The notes under the pieces: model-generated
What the model saw: the letters and a program-made list of their open reading frames with translations, nothing else
What the model was told of the DNA's origin: nothing
The model's database searches: none
NCBI RefSeq assembly: GCF_026619415.1
Contig: NZ_JAOVZR010000001.1
Coordinates: 4,634,501-4,698,500, forward strand
Origin: Hoeflea algicola
GTDB lineage: Bacteria > Pseudomonadota > Alphaproteobacteria > Rhizobiales > Rhizobiaceae
Reading direction: 5' to 3'
Length of the DNA stretch: 64,000 nucleotides
In this document: piece after piece, positions 17,324 through 26,824 of the stretch
Layout: each line of letters begins with the position of its first letter
How positions within the stretch are numbered: position 1 is the first letter of the stretch
Program-made: the position numbers and the translations under genes

Positions 17324-18042
17324 GCTGCGACCCCGAGATAGGACTGTCTGACCCGGTCGTTCTGGGCAAGTTCGGCGCCGGTGCCCGAAAGCACGATGCG
17401 TCCGTTCTCCATGACATGGGCGCGGTCGGCGATATCGAGCGCCATTGCCGCGTTTTGTTCAATCAGCAAGATGGTGACGCCTGTCGCTTTCAGCTGTTCG
17501 ATAATATCGAAAATCTTCTCGACAATCTGCGGGGCCAGACCAAGGGAGGGTTCATCCAAAAGCAGCATTTTCGGTTTGGCCAGCAAAGCCCTGCCAATGG
17601 CAAGCATCATCTGTTCGCCGCCGGAAAGCGAACCGGCAGCGATATGCGCTCTTTCCGACAGGATCGGAAACAGTTCATAGACGTGTTCGGTCGTCTGTTT
17701 TATCGCCGCTTTGTCCGATTGTGTGTAGGCGCCCATGGCGAGGTTTTCCGCCACGCTGAGCGACTGAAATACCTGTCGCCCTTCGGGGCATTGCACCAGC
17801 CCGGCGCGAACGATTTTTTCAGATGAAGATTGCACCAGGTCAATTGTTGTTCCGCCCGCGGTGAACAGAATTGAACCCGAACGCGCCGGCAATAGCCCCG
17901 AAAGGGTCAGCAAAGTGGTTGATTTCCCGGCACCATTGGCTCCGATCAGTGCCACCAGACTGCCCTCGTCAACGGCAAAAGCCACGTCCTTGAGCACATG
18001 CGTCGCACCTCGGAACACATTCAGATCGCGAATCTCAAGCAT
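17320..18042 (-). CDS. livF: ABC transporter ATP-binding protein, LivF
   Basis: 240 residues. Walker A is GANGAGKSTT, the signature is SLSGGEQMMLAIGRAL, and Walker B is MLLLDEPSLGLAPQIV, the standard LivF form. The start overlaps the livG end by eight bases and the stop overlaps livH, so the set is translationally coupled. It energises import together with LivG. Confidence 0.93.
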   Translation of the reverse strand: MLEIRDLNVFRGATHVLKDVAFAVDEGSLVALIGANGAGKSTTLLTLSGLLPARSGSILFTAGGTTIDLVQSSSEKIVRAGLVQCPEGRQVFQSLSVAENLAMGAYTQSDKAAIKQTTEHVYELFPILSERAHIAAGSLSGGEQMMLAIGRALLAKPKMLLLDEPSLGLAPQIVEKIFDIIEQLKATGVTILLIEQNAAMALDIADRAHVMENGRIVLSGTGAELAQNDRVRQSYLGVAA

Positions 18043-18824
18043 GGGCTTTTTCCTTTCGCCTGGTGCCGAGATAGGCCTCGATCACACCCGAGTCCTTCTG
18101 GACATCGACCGGCGTGCCCTCGGCAATCAGCGTGCCTCGGTTTAGCACCTGGATACGGTCGCACAAATCCATGACGAGATGCATGTCGTGTTCGACCACC
18201 AGAACAGCGATGCCGAAATCGGAATTGATGCGACGAATGAAATCGACCAGGTCGCGGGTTTCAGACGGGTTCAGCCCTGCTGCAGGCTCATCGAGCAGCA
18301 ACGCCTTGGGCTGCCCGGCCAACGCCCGCCCGATTTCCACCCGGCGCTGATCGCCGTAGGAAAGATCGCCTGCCTTGCGGGCTGCGAGTTCCTGCAGGCC
18401 GATTCGTTCGACGATATCGCGGCTCACATCCCGCAGCTTTTCTTCCGCCCTCCAGAATGACGGAAGCTGCAGGATGGTCGCGAGCGTACTGGCGCCATGG
18501 CGCATGTGACCGCCGCACATGATGTTTTCGAGAACACTGAGATCGTCAAAAAGGCGAATGTTCTGGAAGGTCCGGGCCAGCCCGGCGCGCGCCATGACAT
18601 GGGGGAGAACCGGTATGGTCACGGCCCTCGATTCGGATCGTCCCGGATGAAGGTTCCAACACGCCGGTCAGCAGATTGAAAGCAGTTGTCTTGCCAGCGC
18701 CGTTGGGGCCAATCAAGCCGACCAGTTCTCCCCTGGCCAGCTGCAATCCATAGCCATCCACTGCCAGCAAACCACCAAACCCCCGTTGCAATCCGCTCGC
18801 ATCAATGACTGGTACTTCTGCCAA
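18035..18824 (-). pseudogene. livG: ABC transporter ATP-binding protein LivG (frameshifted here)
   Basis: The first part (AEVPVIDASGLQRGFGG, Walker A GPNGAGKTT, TGVLEPSSGTIRIEGRD) and the second part (LPHVMARAGLARTFQNIRLF, signature LSYGDQRRVEIGRAL, Walker B LLLDEPAAGLNPSE) are in different frames. They join at a run of five G on the plus strand (18601-18605); one more base restores a LivG of about 263 residues. Start: TTG at 18824 behind GAAGGAG with 9-base spacing. All ATPase motifs are intact on either side, so the transporter is probably functional and the shift a sequencing slip; if real, the whole import system would be lost. Confidence 0.85.
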
Positions 18825-18913
18825 GTGAGTATGCTCCTTCAATTGTCGCGACGATAAGGTGCCGTCCCCATGATCGTCAACTAAAAGATACATCTTGCAA
18901 TGTTTCGATTGGA

Positions 18914-18933
18914 TTTGTACGAATTGATACAAA
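18914..18933. promoter_or_regulatory. Inverted repeat in the livG / amidohydrolase spacer
   Basis: TTTGTA-N8-TACAAA is a perfect 6-bp inverted repeat, 90 bases before the livG start and just before the divergent amidohydrolase start. It is a candidate operator for the local RpiR regulator. The right half contains TTGATACA, shared with the livJ/RpiR spacer. Confidence 0.4.
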
Positions 18934-18950
18934 CAGCATGGAGCGGAAAA

Positions 18951-19736
18951 GTGTCTGATTTGCAGGATAACACCAAGGCAATGGTGCTCTCACCCGAGGA
19001 GCCGCATCCTCTGGAGACCTTCAACCAAGATGCCACATCTGAATATTTTGTGATTTGTGAGCATGCTGGAAACCGGATTCCTGAGAGCCTTGGAACAATG
19101 GGGCTATCGGAGACCGATCGCCAGCGGCATATTGCCTGGGATATTGGCGCACGCGCGGTCGCGATCGAACTGTCGAAAATGCTCGATGCGCCGCTCTATG
19201 CTCAGCGCTACTCGCGCATTGTCTGTGATTGCAACCGCCGCCCCGATGTTGCTGCCTTCACGCCGGTTCGAAGCGAAGCCACTGATGTGCCCGGCAATAT
19301 CAACCTGACGCCGGAAGCAAGCGCTGCCAGGGCGCGCGAGATATTCTGGCCATTCCACAATGCAGTAACTGAAGCGCTCGAAGACCGTCGGCAACGCGGT
19401 ATCCCCACCAAACTGGTCACCGTGCATTCTTTCACGCCTGTCTATCTTGGTCAGAAACGGCCCTGGGAAATCGGGGTCCTATTCAACCGGGATCGTGATC
19501 TGGCGCCGTCGGTGGCCGATTGGCTCAAAGACAACACGGATCTGTGCATCGGCATAAACGAACCCTATGCGGTTGGCGACGATACCGATTACGCCATACC
19601 TGTGCACGGCGAACAACGCGGATTGCCCTGTGTAGAATTCGAGATTCGCAATGACCTCATTGCGGATGCCGGTACTGCCCCGCATTGGGCGGCAATCCTG
19701 CGCGACGCACTGGTCGGGAGCAGCCGTACCCCCTGA
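18951..19736 (+). CDS. N-formylglutamate amidohydrolase family protein
   Basis: About 261 residues from a GTG at 18951, chosen because GGAG lies seven bases upstream; the frame is open from 18900. Family motifs are ICEHAGNRIPESLG with the zinc-ligand histidine, HIAWDIGA, the histidine in VTVHSFTP, and GVLFNRD. HutG-type members hydrolyse N-formylglutamate to formate and glutamate in histidine breakdown, but no other hut gene is near. Its neighbours suggest it cleaves an N-acylated or N-formylated amino acid made in the liv/GS module. Divergent from livG. Confidence 0.83.
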   Translation: MSDLQDNTKAMVLSPEEPHPLETFNQDATSEYFVICEHAGNRIPESLGTMGLSETDRQRHIAWDIGARAVAIELSKMLDAPLYAQRYSRIVCDCNRRPDVAAFTPVRSEATDVPGNINLTPEASAARAREIFWPFHNAVTEALEDRRQRGIPTKLVTVHSFTPVYLGQKRPWEIGVLFNRDRDLAPSVADWLKDNTDLCIGINEPYAVGDDTDYAIPVHGEQRGLPCVEFEIRNDLIADAGTAPHWAAILRDALVGSSRTP

Positions 19737-19911
19737 CGCGGGCTTGTCTTGGGAAGCCGGATGAGCATGGCCGGTCGGCGATTTGCTCGTGTCAGCCGAA
19801 GTCGAATCGGCATCGAGCTTCGCATTTGCCGAAGGCCCAGTATTGCCCATGACTTTTACGGCTGCGCGACAGCGTTTCGGCTGCGGCTCGGTGCGGCTCG
19901 CGCCGCCAATA

Positions 19912-21347
19912 CTATTTCACCGACGTGTCGTGCGTAACGTTCGGAACAATCGGTTTCCTGATCACTGAGTTGAGTTCGCCTTCGATAAAGGCTGCCCAGC
20001 GCAACAGCCCCATCTCGTTTCGCGGAGCGGCAACGACTTGCAGGCCCACCGGTAGCCCTGTGTCGGTGAAACCGCAGGGCATCGACAACACCGGCGCGGT
20101 TGTCAGGGTTATACCGTAGGCAATTGCAAGCCAGTCAATGTAGGTGTCGAAAGTTTTGCCGGCGCATTCGGCGACATAACGTTTGTTGACCGGGAAGGGG
20201 GGACGATCGTGGCCGGCGTCAAAAGCAGGTCGTAAGTCCTGAAGAAGTCGATCGTTCGGCGAAGGATCGCACTTCGTTTCGACTGGGCGTCAATGATTTG
20301 CGACGCGGAGAGACGCTCGCCTTTTTCCACATTCCAGATCATTTCCTGCTTTAGCAGTTCGGGAAAGTCTTGAAGCTTCTGCCTGTGAGAAGCAGCGAAC
20401 TGATATGCCCGCAATGTCTGGAACACTTCATGCGCGTCGCTGAGGTCCGGATGGTCCTCGACAACGGTAACGCCCGCATGTTCCAACTTCAAAGCGGCCT
20501 TGCGGCAAATGTCCGCCACCTGTGGATCGACAGGCGTTATGCCGAGATCGGCGCTGAAGGCGATGCGGAGAGGTTTTTCCGGTCTTTGTGCGGCTTCAGC
20601 ATAGCTTGCCGACAGGCGCGGCAGGGAAAGCGGATCGGCTGGATATTCGCCACACATTGCATCAAGCAATAACGCCATGTCAGCGATGTTGCGCGCCATC
20701 GGTCCGTCGACAGCCAGCAAGCTGTCGACCATTTCACCGGGGGTGCGGGCAACGCGGCCCGGCGACGGGCGCAGGCCGACCACGCCGCAAAAGGATGCCG
20801 GGTTGCGCAGCGAGCCGCCCATGTCATTTCCGTGAGCGACCCAGGCCATGCCCGTTACCAAAGCGGCTGCCGATCCGCCGGATGAGCCGGATGCCGACAT
20901 GCGCGTATCCCAGGGATTACGTGTTGGGCCAAAGACCTCGTTGAACGTATTTCCGCCCGCACCGAATTCGGGAACGTTGGACTTGCCGTAAACGACTGCG
21001 CCTTCGCTCTCGAGATTTGCAACAACGATGTCGGACGTCTCAGGAATATGATCCTTGTAGATTGGTGAGCCATGCGTTGTCAGAACGCCTGCGACCTCGT
21101 TCAGATCCTTGATCGGCATCGGCAGGCCGGCGAGCCGCCCGCGCTCGCTAATCGGCTTGTCCATCAGGCGCCTAGCATGATCGCGGGCCCGGTCAAAGCA
21201 GAGTGTCGGGAGTGCGTTGACATGGGGATCGACAGCTTCGATGCGCCTTTCTGCTGCGTCGAGCAGATCGAGAGGCGTGACCTCGCCCTTTTTCAACAGG
21301 GCGACAACCTCGCATGCGGTCATGTTGGTCAGTTCGTCATGTGCCAT
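19912..21347 (-). pseudogene. Amidase signature family hydrolase (frameshifted here)
   Basis: The main frame from 21347 gives an amidase (GatA-like, cytosolic) with GLPMPIKDLNEVAG holding the catalytic Lys, and SASGSSGGSAAALV with the cis-Ser/Ser pair. It loses frame after PATIVPP at a run of six G on the plus strand (20197-20202). The true C-terminus reads on in the next frame: FPVNKRYVAECAGKTF, TTAPVLSMPCGFTDTG, LPVGLQVVA, down to the stop at 19912, giving about 478 residues. One base added to the run restores the gene. It is downstream of the SDR and Gfo/Idh genes on the same strand. Hydrolyses an amide; substrate unknown. Confidence 0.85.
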
Positions 21348-21417
21348 CGTCGCTTGTCCTGTTTCCGGTCGAAAGGTATTGCCATTAAATCCCTTTGTCG
21401 GGCTACACTTTGCTGAG

Positions 21418-22242
21418 CTATCCCTTCGCGGTCTTCATCTCCGGCAGGATCTGACCGCCATCGACGATGATCGACGTGCCGGTGATGTAGCTGGCTTCGT
21501 CGGACGCAAGGAACGAGACGGCATTGGCAACGTCATCGGGTGCGCCGAGACGGCCGAGTGGAACAGCCGCTGTCATGTTCTCGATGAATTGCGCGGTGCG
21601 CTCGGCCTTCATGCCTTCGGTGAGTATGTTGCCAGGTTCCACCGCGTTGACCGTGATCCCATACGGAGAAAACTCGATTGCTGCGGATTTTACCAGGCCG
21701 TTGATGCCGGCCTTGCTGGCGGCATAATGGGCGTGGCCTGGGCTGGAAACCCGAGGGCCGGTAATCGAGGATGTGAAAATCAAGCGACCAAAGGCGCTAT
21801 CGCGCAGATGTGGCAGGGCTGCACGTGCTGAAAGGAATGCGCCGCGGAGGTTGGTTTCCAGCACGGAGTCCCATTCATCGACCGAGATTTCTTCAATTAG
21901 CGACCAAGGGAAGATGCCGGCGTTTTGGACGAGAATGTCGAGCTGGCCAAATTTTTCGACAGCCAGCGCCACCAACCGGTCTGCTGCTGCGATGTCACGA
22001 ATGTCGGCTTGGGCCGCGATGGCGCGTTCACCGACGTCGAAGCTTGCGACCGTGTTATTCGCGAGGTCGATATCCCGATCCGCGACGACGACAAACGCGC
22101 CATCGCGCACCAAGCGCGCAGCAATCGCCGCGCCAATGCCGCGTCCTGAACCGATGACAACCGCAACCCGCCCTTCCAGTTTTTCGTGGTACCGGGCTTT
22201 TTCGGTTAAGCGTCCAAACTTGTTCATTGTCGTCCGTTTCAT
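21418..22242 (-). CDS. SDR-family NAD(P)-dependent oxidoreductase
   Basis: 274 residues. The Rossmann motif GSGRGIGAAIAARL lies near residue 31, NAG in VQNAGIFP, the catalytic serine in FTSSITG, and the catalytic Tyr/Lys in YAASKAG; the C-terminus GTSIIVDGGQILPE is typical of classical short-chain dehydrogenases. It oxidises or reduces an alcohol/ketone substrate. It lies between the Gfo/Idh gene and the amidase in one minus-strand set divergent from the ROK regulator, so a role in breakdown of a sugar-like or hydroxylated compound is plausible. Confidence 0.88.
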   Translation of the reverse strand: MKRTTMNKFGRLTEKARYHEKLEGRVAVVIGSGRGIGAAIAARLVRDGAFVVVADRDIDLANNTVASFDVGERAIAAQADIRDIAAADRLVALAVEKFGQLDILVQNAGIFPWSLIEEISVDEWDSVLETNLRGAFLSARAALPHLRDSAFGRLIFTSSITGPRVSSPGHAHYAASKAGINGLVKSAAIEFSPYGITVNAVEPGNILTEGMKAERTAQFIENMTAAVPLGRLGAPDDVANAVSFLASDEASYITGTSIIVDGGQILPEMKTAKG

Positions 22243-22277
22243 ATTTATTTGATCGGAGCCTGCGCGTGGCAGCGGCT

Positions 22278-23372
22278 TTAGAGGTAGACGGTCTTTTCGG
22301 TTCGGATGCTCTCGTCGGCGGCCAGTACAATGCGAAGGCTGTCGACGGCGCTGCGCATGTGATCTGTCATGTCGCGATCATTGCGGATGGCATCCAGCAG
22401 ATAGGAATGCTTGCGTTCGCACATCTGTGAGTGGTTGAGGACTTCCTCAATCTCGATGTCCTCGTCACTGTTAATGAGGGCATTGTCGGAACCGAGCTCG
22501 GCGTGATGCAGGCGCAGCGGGCGGATTTTTGAATGGGTACTGATTTCCGAAGAGGTTGACACCGTCGCGCCCGCCTCCGTCGGCTGAACGTTGTCCGGCG
22601 ACAGGACGCTGACCGCACCCTTCGGGCCAATTATGTCTTTGACGATGAATGCTGATTGGCTCATCATCGGTCCCCAGCCGGCCTCGTACCAGCCGACAGA
22701 GCCATCGTCAAACACGACCTGAAGCTGGCCGTAATTGTACATATCTTCGGCTATATCGTCCGAAAGCCGCGCGCCGATCGCATGGACCCGGACCGGCCGC
22801 GCACCTGTGATGTTACACATGAAGTCGACATAGTGTACGCCGCAATCGGCGATCGGCGATGCTGATTCCATAAGGCTCTGGTGCCAGTTCCAGGCCGGGC
22901 CGATCGATTGCTGGTTCAGGTTCATGCGCATCACCAGCGGCTTTCCCAGCCCGCGTGCGATGCTGTTCAGCTTGATCCACATCGGGCTGTGCGGCGGCGA
23001 AAGCCCGACCAGCAATTTCCTGTTTGCCTGCTTTGCCGCAGCAACGACCGCTTCGGCCTGTTCCACCGTCTGGGCGATCGGCTTTTCCAGGAAGACGTGC
23101 GCACCGGCCTTAAAGGCTGAGATTGCGAACTCGGCATGGGTGTCCGGGTAGGTGCAGATGGCGACAACGTCAGGCCGGACCGCTTCCAGTGCCTCGTGGA
23201 AATCGGCGTAACGGGGCAAATCGCGCCATTGTTCAGGCAGGTCATCGCGTGAAGCGATGCTGCGTGCACACAACGCGGACAGCTCGTACCCGTCGAGCTT
23301 GTCGTAGGCATGGGCATGAGACATGCCCATGTGCCCGAGACCCGCCACAAGAACCTTCAGCCCGTTTGGCAT
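22278..23372 (-). CDS. Gfo/Idh/MocA-family oxidoreductase
   Basis: About 364 residues from MPNGLKVLVAGLGHMG; an in-frame start four codons upstream is possible. The N-terminal Rossmann domain has GLGHMGMSHA, and the conserved EKPIAQTVEQAEA motif (catalytic lysine of the family) lies near residue 95; the C-terminal half is the alpha/beta substrate domain. Members oxidise sugars, inositols or related polyols with NAD(P). It is the first gene of the minus-strand set, facing the ROK regulator across a 225-base spacer, which suggests ROK control and a sugar-like substrate. Confidence 0.88.
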   Translation of the reverse strand: MPNGLKVLVAGLGHMGMSHAHAYDKLDGYELSALCARSIASRDDLPEQWRDLPRYADFHEALEAVRPDVVAICTYPDTHAEFAISAFKAGAHVFLEKPIAQTVEQAEAVVAAAKQANRKLLVGLSPPHSPMWIKLNSIARGLGKPLVMRMNLNQQSIGPAWNWHQSLMESASPIADCGVHYVDFMCNITGARPVRVHAIGARLSDDIAEDMYNYGQLQVVFDDGSVGWYEAGWGPMMSQSAFIVKDIIGPKGAVSVLSPDNVQPTEAGATVSTSSEISTHSKIRPLRLHHAELGSDNALINSDEDIEIEEVLNHSQMCERKHSYLLDAIRNDRDMTDHMRSAVDSLRIVLAADESIRTEKTVYL

Positions 23373-23597
23373 GCTTACCTCCATTGTTGTGGGGCGACGG
23401 TATGAGGGCGTGGTATATTTGTCAAGAACCTAGACTAATATGCATTTTGAAAAATGAAATCGAACTGATGCGGGTGGAAAACAGCAGCGTACGCATATAG
23501 TTTTTGCGCTGGCGGCAATTAAGGTAGATTGTCATGAGGTCGGTTGATGAATTTTGCAGCTTCTTAAATTTGCTCCCTAACAAAAGGATTTTCGCGC

Positions 23598-24791
23598 GTG
23601 TCGAAGAAACCGGAAGTCACGGCGCCAGTCGCGCGGCAATTGTCCATTCAGGCCGTAATTGATGTTTTTCTAGAGCGCGGATCGATTTCCCGGGCGCGCC
23701 TTTCGGAAGTGACCGGGCTGTCAAAGCAGACAATGTCGGAGGTTGTGCGGGAACTGGTCAGTCAGGGCTGGATCAAGGAGGGCGAACAGGTGACCGGCGG
23801 CGTCGGCCGGCGTGCATTGAATTACGAGTTTCAGGAAGGGGCCTGTTATGTGCTCGGGATCGACCTTGGTGGCGCCACCTTTCGCGCGGCGTTCGTCACC
23901 CTCAACGGCAAGATCTCGCTCGAAATGAGCGAAGAGACGGATCCTAGGGGCGGCATATATGTAATCGAGCAGATCGCATCGGTTGTCGAGCGAATGATTG
24001 CTTCCTCTGGTATCAACAAGCGCTCTATCCAGGTAGGTGTCATTGCCGTGTCGGGGGTGTTCCAGACATCGACTGGCGCGGTCTTGGCGGCATCAAACAT
24101 ATCCGGAATAAACAATATAGATTTTGCCGGCATGCTGACCGAAAGGATCGGTGTGCCGCTTCTTGTCGAGAACGCTGTGGATATGGCAACGCGGGGCGAG
24201 CGTTGGCACGGAAGCGTCAAGGGCGTCGATAATTTCATATTTGTTGCCCACGGGGCGGGCATAGGGCTTGGCGCTGTTGTCGGCGGCATGCTCCTGAAGG
24301 GGCGTCGTGGGGCCATCGGCGAGATTGCGCTGTTGCCTATCGGCGCGAACCCGTTCGATTCCCGTAATTTTGATGTCGGCACGCTGGAATCCGAGGTTGG
24401 CGCACAGGCGATTGTCCGCAAGTATGAATGTTACGGTGGCGCGCGCGGGGCAAGTGTGCGCGACATATTTGGCGCGCTCGATGATGGGTCGGAACCGGCA
24501 GAAATGGTTATTGACGAGACGGCACGCCTGGTCGCGCTGGCAATCGCTTCGTCAGCGGCGGTTCTTGATCCGGAGGTTGTCGTCATGGGTGGGCAGATCG
24601 GCGTTCATCCGGCGTTGATTTCCCGGGTGGAGCGCCATCTCAAGCGTTGTACCCCGCTACGATTGCAGCTCGAGCCGACAAGTTTGGGGCCGCGTGCTCA
24701 GCTCGTAGGGGCGTTGGGTGCCGGTATCGATTTTGCCTATGAACGATTGTTCGGTGTAGCGGCGTCGGGACACCCGCGCAGAGTGTTGTGA
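23598..24791 (+). CDS. ROK-family transcriptional regulator
   Basis: 397 residues from a GTG behind AAAGGA. The N-terminal ~80 residues are a winged helix-turn-helix (ISRARLSEVTGLSKQTMSE); the rest is a ROK kinase-like fold (LGIDLGGATFRAAFV, VAHGAGIGLGAVVGG). The cluster of zinc-binding cysteines common in ROK proteins (CXCGXXGC) is missing: after RGAIGEIALLPIG comes a cysteine-free stretch. It is probably a repressor released by a sugar-like ligand, placed between the divergent Gfo/SDR/amidase set and the dpp/acylase set. Confidence 0.85.
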   Translation: MSKKPEVTAPVARQLSIQAVIDVFLERGSISRARLSEVTGLSKQTMSEVVRELVSQGWIKEGEQVTGGVGRRALNYEFQEGACYVLGIDLGGATFRAAFVTLNGKISLEMSEETDPRGGIYVIEQIASVVERMIASSGINKRSIQVGVIAVSGVFQTSTGAVLAASNISGINNIDFAGMLTERIGVPLLVENAVDMATRGERWHGSVKGVDNFIFVAHGAGIGLGAVVGGMLLKGRRGAIGEIALLPIGANPFDSRNFDVGTLESEVGAQAIVRKYECYGGARGASVRDIFGALDDGSEPAEMVIDETARLVALAIASSAAVLDPEVVVMGGQIGVHPALISRVERHLKRCTPLRLQLEPTSLGPRAQLVGALGAGIDFAYERLFGVAASGHPRRVL

Positions 24792-24943
24792 AAGAAAATA
24801 CTCAGCCACGCAGCCAAACCGCGTCCCAAAATCCGAAATCACTGTCGATTCAGGTTCTGAACGGGTGCAGAATGGTGGATGCTGCGTGGATATTTCGATT
24901 GCCGGCATGTTAGTTTCATTAATTTAGTCTGCGTCCTTGACAA

Positions 24944-25921
24944 ATGGTTATCCGTGATCAACTCTTGCCTTGGGAATTGATCCGATCAACGGGAATTATT
25001 TTGTTGGCACGCTACGTTTTAAGACAACTTCTGCTCTCCGTGGCGGTCATGATCGCGGTTTCGATCGTGGGCTTCATTCTGCTGCGGGCCTCAGGTGATC
25101 TGGCGTTGCGGATCGCCGGTGCGGAATCGCTTACTGAAGATGTCGAGCGCATTCGTCTGGCCTACGGGTTGGATCGCCCGGTCGTTGTTCAGTATCTGGA
25201 TTGGGCCTGGAAGGCGCTTCACGGTGATTTCGGCCGTTCACTGTTCTTCCCGGAAGACGTATCCACGCTCATCGCGCAGCGTCTGCCGGTTACACTGTGG
25301 CTCGGCGCGCTCGGGCTTGGTGCCTCGATTATTATCGGTCTGCCGCTGGGAACGCTGGCCGCGCTCAAGCCGAACGGTATTCTGGACCGTGTATTGCTGG
25401 GAGGCGTTGTGCTGGGTCAGGCCATGCCTTCTTTCTGGCTCGGGTTGCTTCTGATCATTTTCTTCGGCCTGACACTCGGAATCCTGCCTGTCTCCGGCTC
25501 GGAAACCTGGAAGCATTTCATCCTGCCGACAGCCGTTCTGGCGATTGCGACCTTGCCAACGATTCTGCGGCTGACGCGATCCGGAATGATCGATGCGTTG
25601 CGCGCCGATTACATCCGTACAGCCCGCGCCAAGGGCCTGAGCCCGGCCTCGGTTATCATCAAGCATGCCCTCCGAAATGCGCTCATTCCTGTCGTGGCAA
25701 TCGCGGCCGTCCAACTCGGTGCTCTGATAGGTGGATCGGTCGTCCTCGAAACGGTGTTTGGCATTCAGGGGCTCGGCTACCTCGCCTGGGAGTCGATCAA
25801 TCGGGCCGACTATCCCGTGGTTCAGGCAAACGTGCTTGTGCTCGGCGCAATCTATTGCTTGCTCACCTTTGTCAGCGACGTCTTGCACGCGCTGCTCGAT
25901 CCGCGTCTGAGGGATCAATAA
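24944..25921 (+). CDS. Dipeptide-type ABC transporter permease, DppB family
   Basis: 325 residues from the ATG at 24944; a TTG at 25004 (ARYVLRQLLLS) with GGGAA upstream is a possible later start and would give the more usual N-terminus. Six membrane segments; the family EAA-like loop is DYIRTARAKGLSPASVI, with the ending YPVVQANVLVLGAIYCLLTFVSDVLHALLDPRLRDQ typical of DppB (given here in part only for its DPR end). It forms the channel with the next gene. Confidence 0.9.
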   Translation: MVIRDQLLPWELIRSTGIILLARYVLRQLLLSVAVMIAVSIVGFILLRASGDLALRIAGAESLTEDVERIRLAYGLDRPVVVQYLDWAWKALHGDFGRSLFFPEDVSTLIAQRLPVTLWLGALGLGASIIIGLPLGTLAALKPNGILDRVLLGGVVLGQAMPSFWLGLLLIIFFGLTLGILPVSGSETWKHFILPTAVLAIATLPTILRLTRSGMIDALRADYIRTARAKGLSPASVIIKHALRNALIPVVAIAAVQLGALIGGSVVLETVFGIQGLGYLAWESINRADYPVVQANVLVLGAIYCLLTFVSDVLHALLDPRLRDQ

Positions 25922-26824
25922 ATGACCGTCGAGAAAGTCGAAGTAGAGCCCATCGAACTGCTTGGCGCCGAAGCCGCACGCGACACCGCGCGCCGGTGGC
26001 TGTCCAACAGCGGGATCGTGATCGGAGGGGGGCTTTTCTTCCTTGTTGTTTTCTCCGCGCTGATCGGTCCGTATCTGTTGCCTCACAATGCGTTTGACCA
26101 GAGCCTCATTGCACGGCTTCGGCCGCCGATGTGGAGCGGCGGCACCGCCGAATACCCATTGGGAACGGATCACCTCGGGCGCGACTATCTTGCACGCCTT
26201 CTTTGGGGCGGTCGGCTGTCGCTGATGATCGGTTTTCTGACCATCCTGCTTGCTGGAACAATCGGTACGACGCTTGGTGTCGTCGCCGGGTTTTACGGAG
26301 GCAAGATCGATTTTGTGGTCCGCTTCCTCATCATGGTTCGCCTGGCCTTGCCGGCAGTGCTGATTGCGCTGGCGATCGCCTTCCTCGCCGGCCCATCCCT
26401 GAAGCTGCTGGTCCTGATGCTCGGGCTGCTTTTGTGGGACCGCTTTGCGGTGGTCGCGCGGGCAATGACGCTTCAACTGCGCAGCCGTGAATTCGTGACA
26501 GCCGCGCGTGCAGTCGGATGTTCGGATTTCACGATGATCCGGCGGGATATCCTTCCCAACATTCTCAACTACCTCATCATTATCGCGACCGTAGAGATGG
26601 CCAACGCCGTTCTCATCGCGTCTGCCCTGTCATTCCTCGGGCTTGGTGTTCAACCACCGTTACCCGATTGGGGTTTGATGATCGCCGAGGGCAAGGAGTA
26701 CATCCTGTTCTCGCCCTATCTGATCACCCTCCCGGGGTTGGCGATGATGGTGCTGGTGCTGTCGGTAAACCTGCTGGGCGACGGGATCCGTGACGTCACC
26801 GATCCGGAGGCCAAGGGACGATGA
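25922..26824 (+). CDS. Dipeptide-type ABC transporter permease, DppC family
   Basis: 300 residues. An N-terminal cytoplasmic stretch and first membrane helix are followed by PLGTDHLGRDYLARLLWGGR, the hallmark of DppC/OppC permeases, and the loop EFVTAARAVGCSDFTMI. It starts directly after the DppB-type stop and overlaps the next ATPase gene by ATGA. Second channel subunit. Confidence 0.91.
   Translation: MTVEKVEVEPIELLGAEAARDTARRWLSNSGIVIGGGLFFLVVFSALIGPYLLPHNAFDQSLIARLRPPMWSGGTAEYPLGTDHLGRDYLARLLWGGRLSLMIGFLTILLAGTIGTTLGVVAGFYGGKIDFVVRFLIMVRLALPAVLIALAIAFLAGPSLKLLVLMLGLLLWDRFAVVARAMTLQLRSREFVTAARAVGCSDFTMIRRDILPNILNYLIIIATVEMANAVLIASALSFLGLGVQPPLPDWGLMIAEGKEYILFSPYLITLPGLAMMVLVLSVNLLGDGIRDVTDPEAKGR

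Noticed and set aside
19737..19911. Short plus-strand frames after the amidohydrolase
   Set aside because: No ribosome binding site, and the region is partly the tail spacer of the amidase on the other strand.
25238..26476. 412-codon open frame on the minus strand
   Set aside because: Antisense to the two dipeptide-type permeases; Gln/Arg-rich low-complexity translation typical of a shadow frame.
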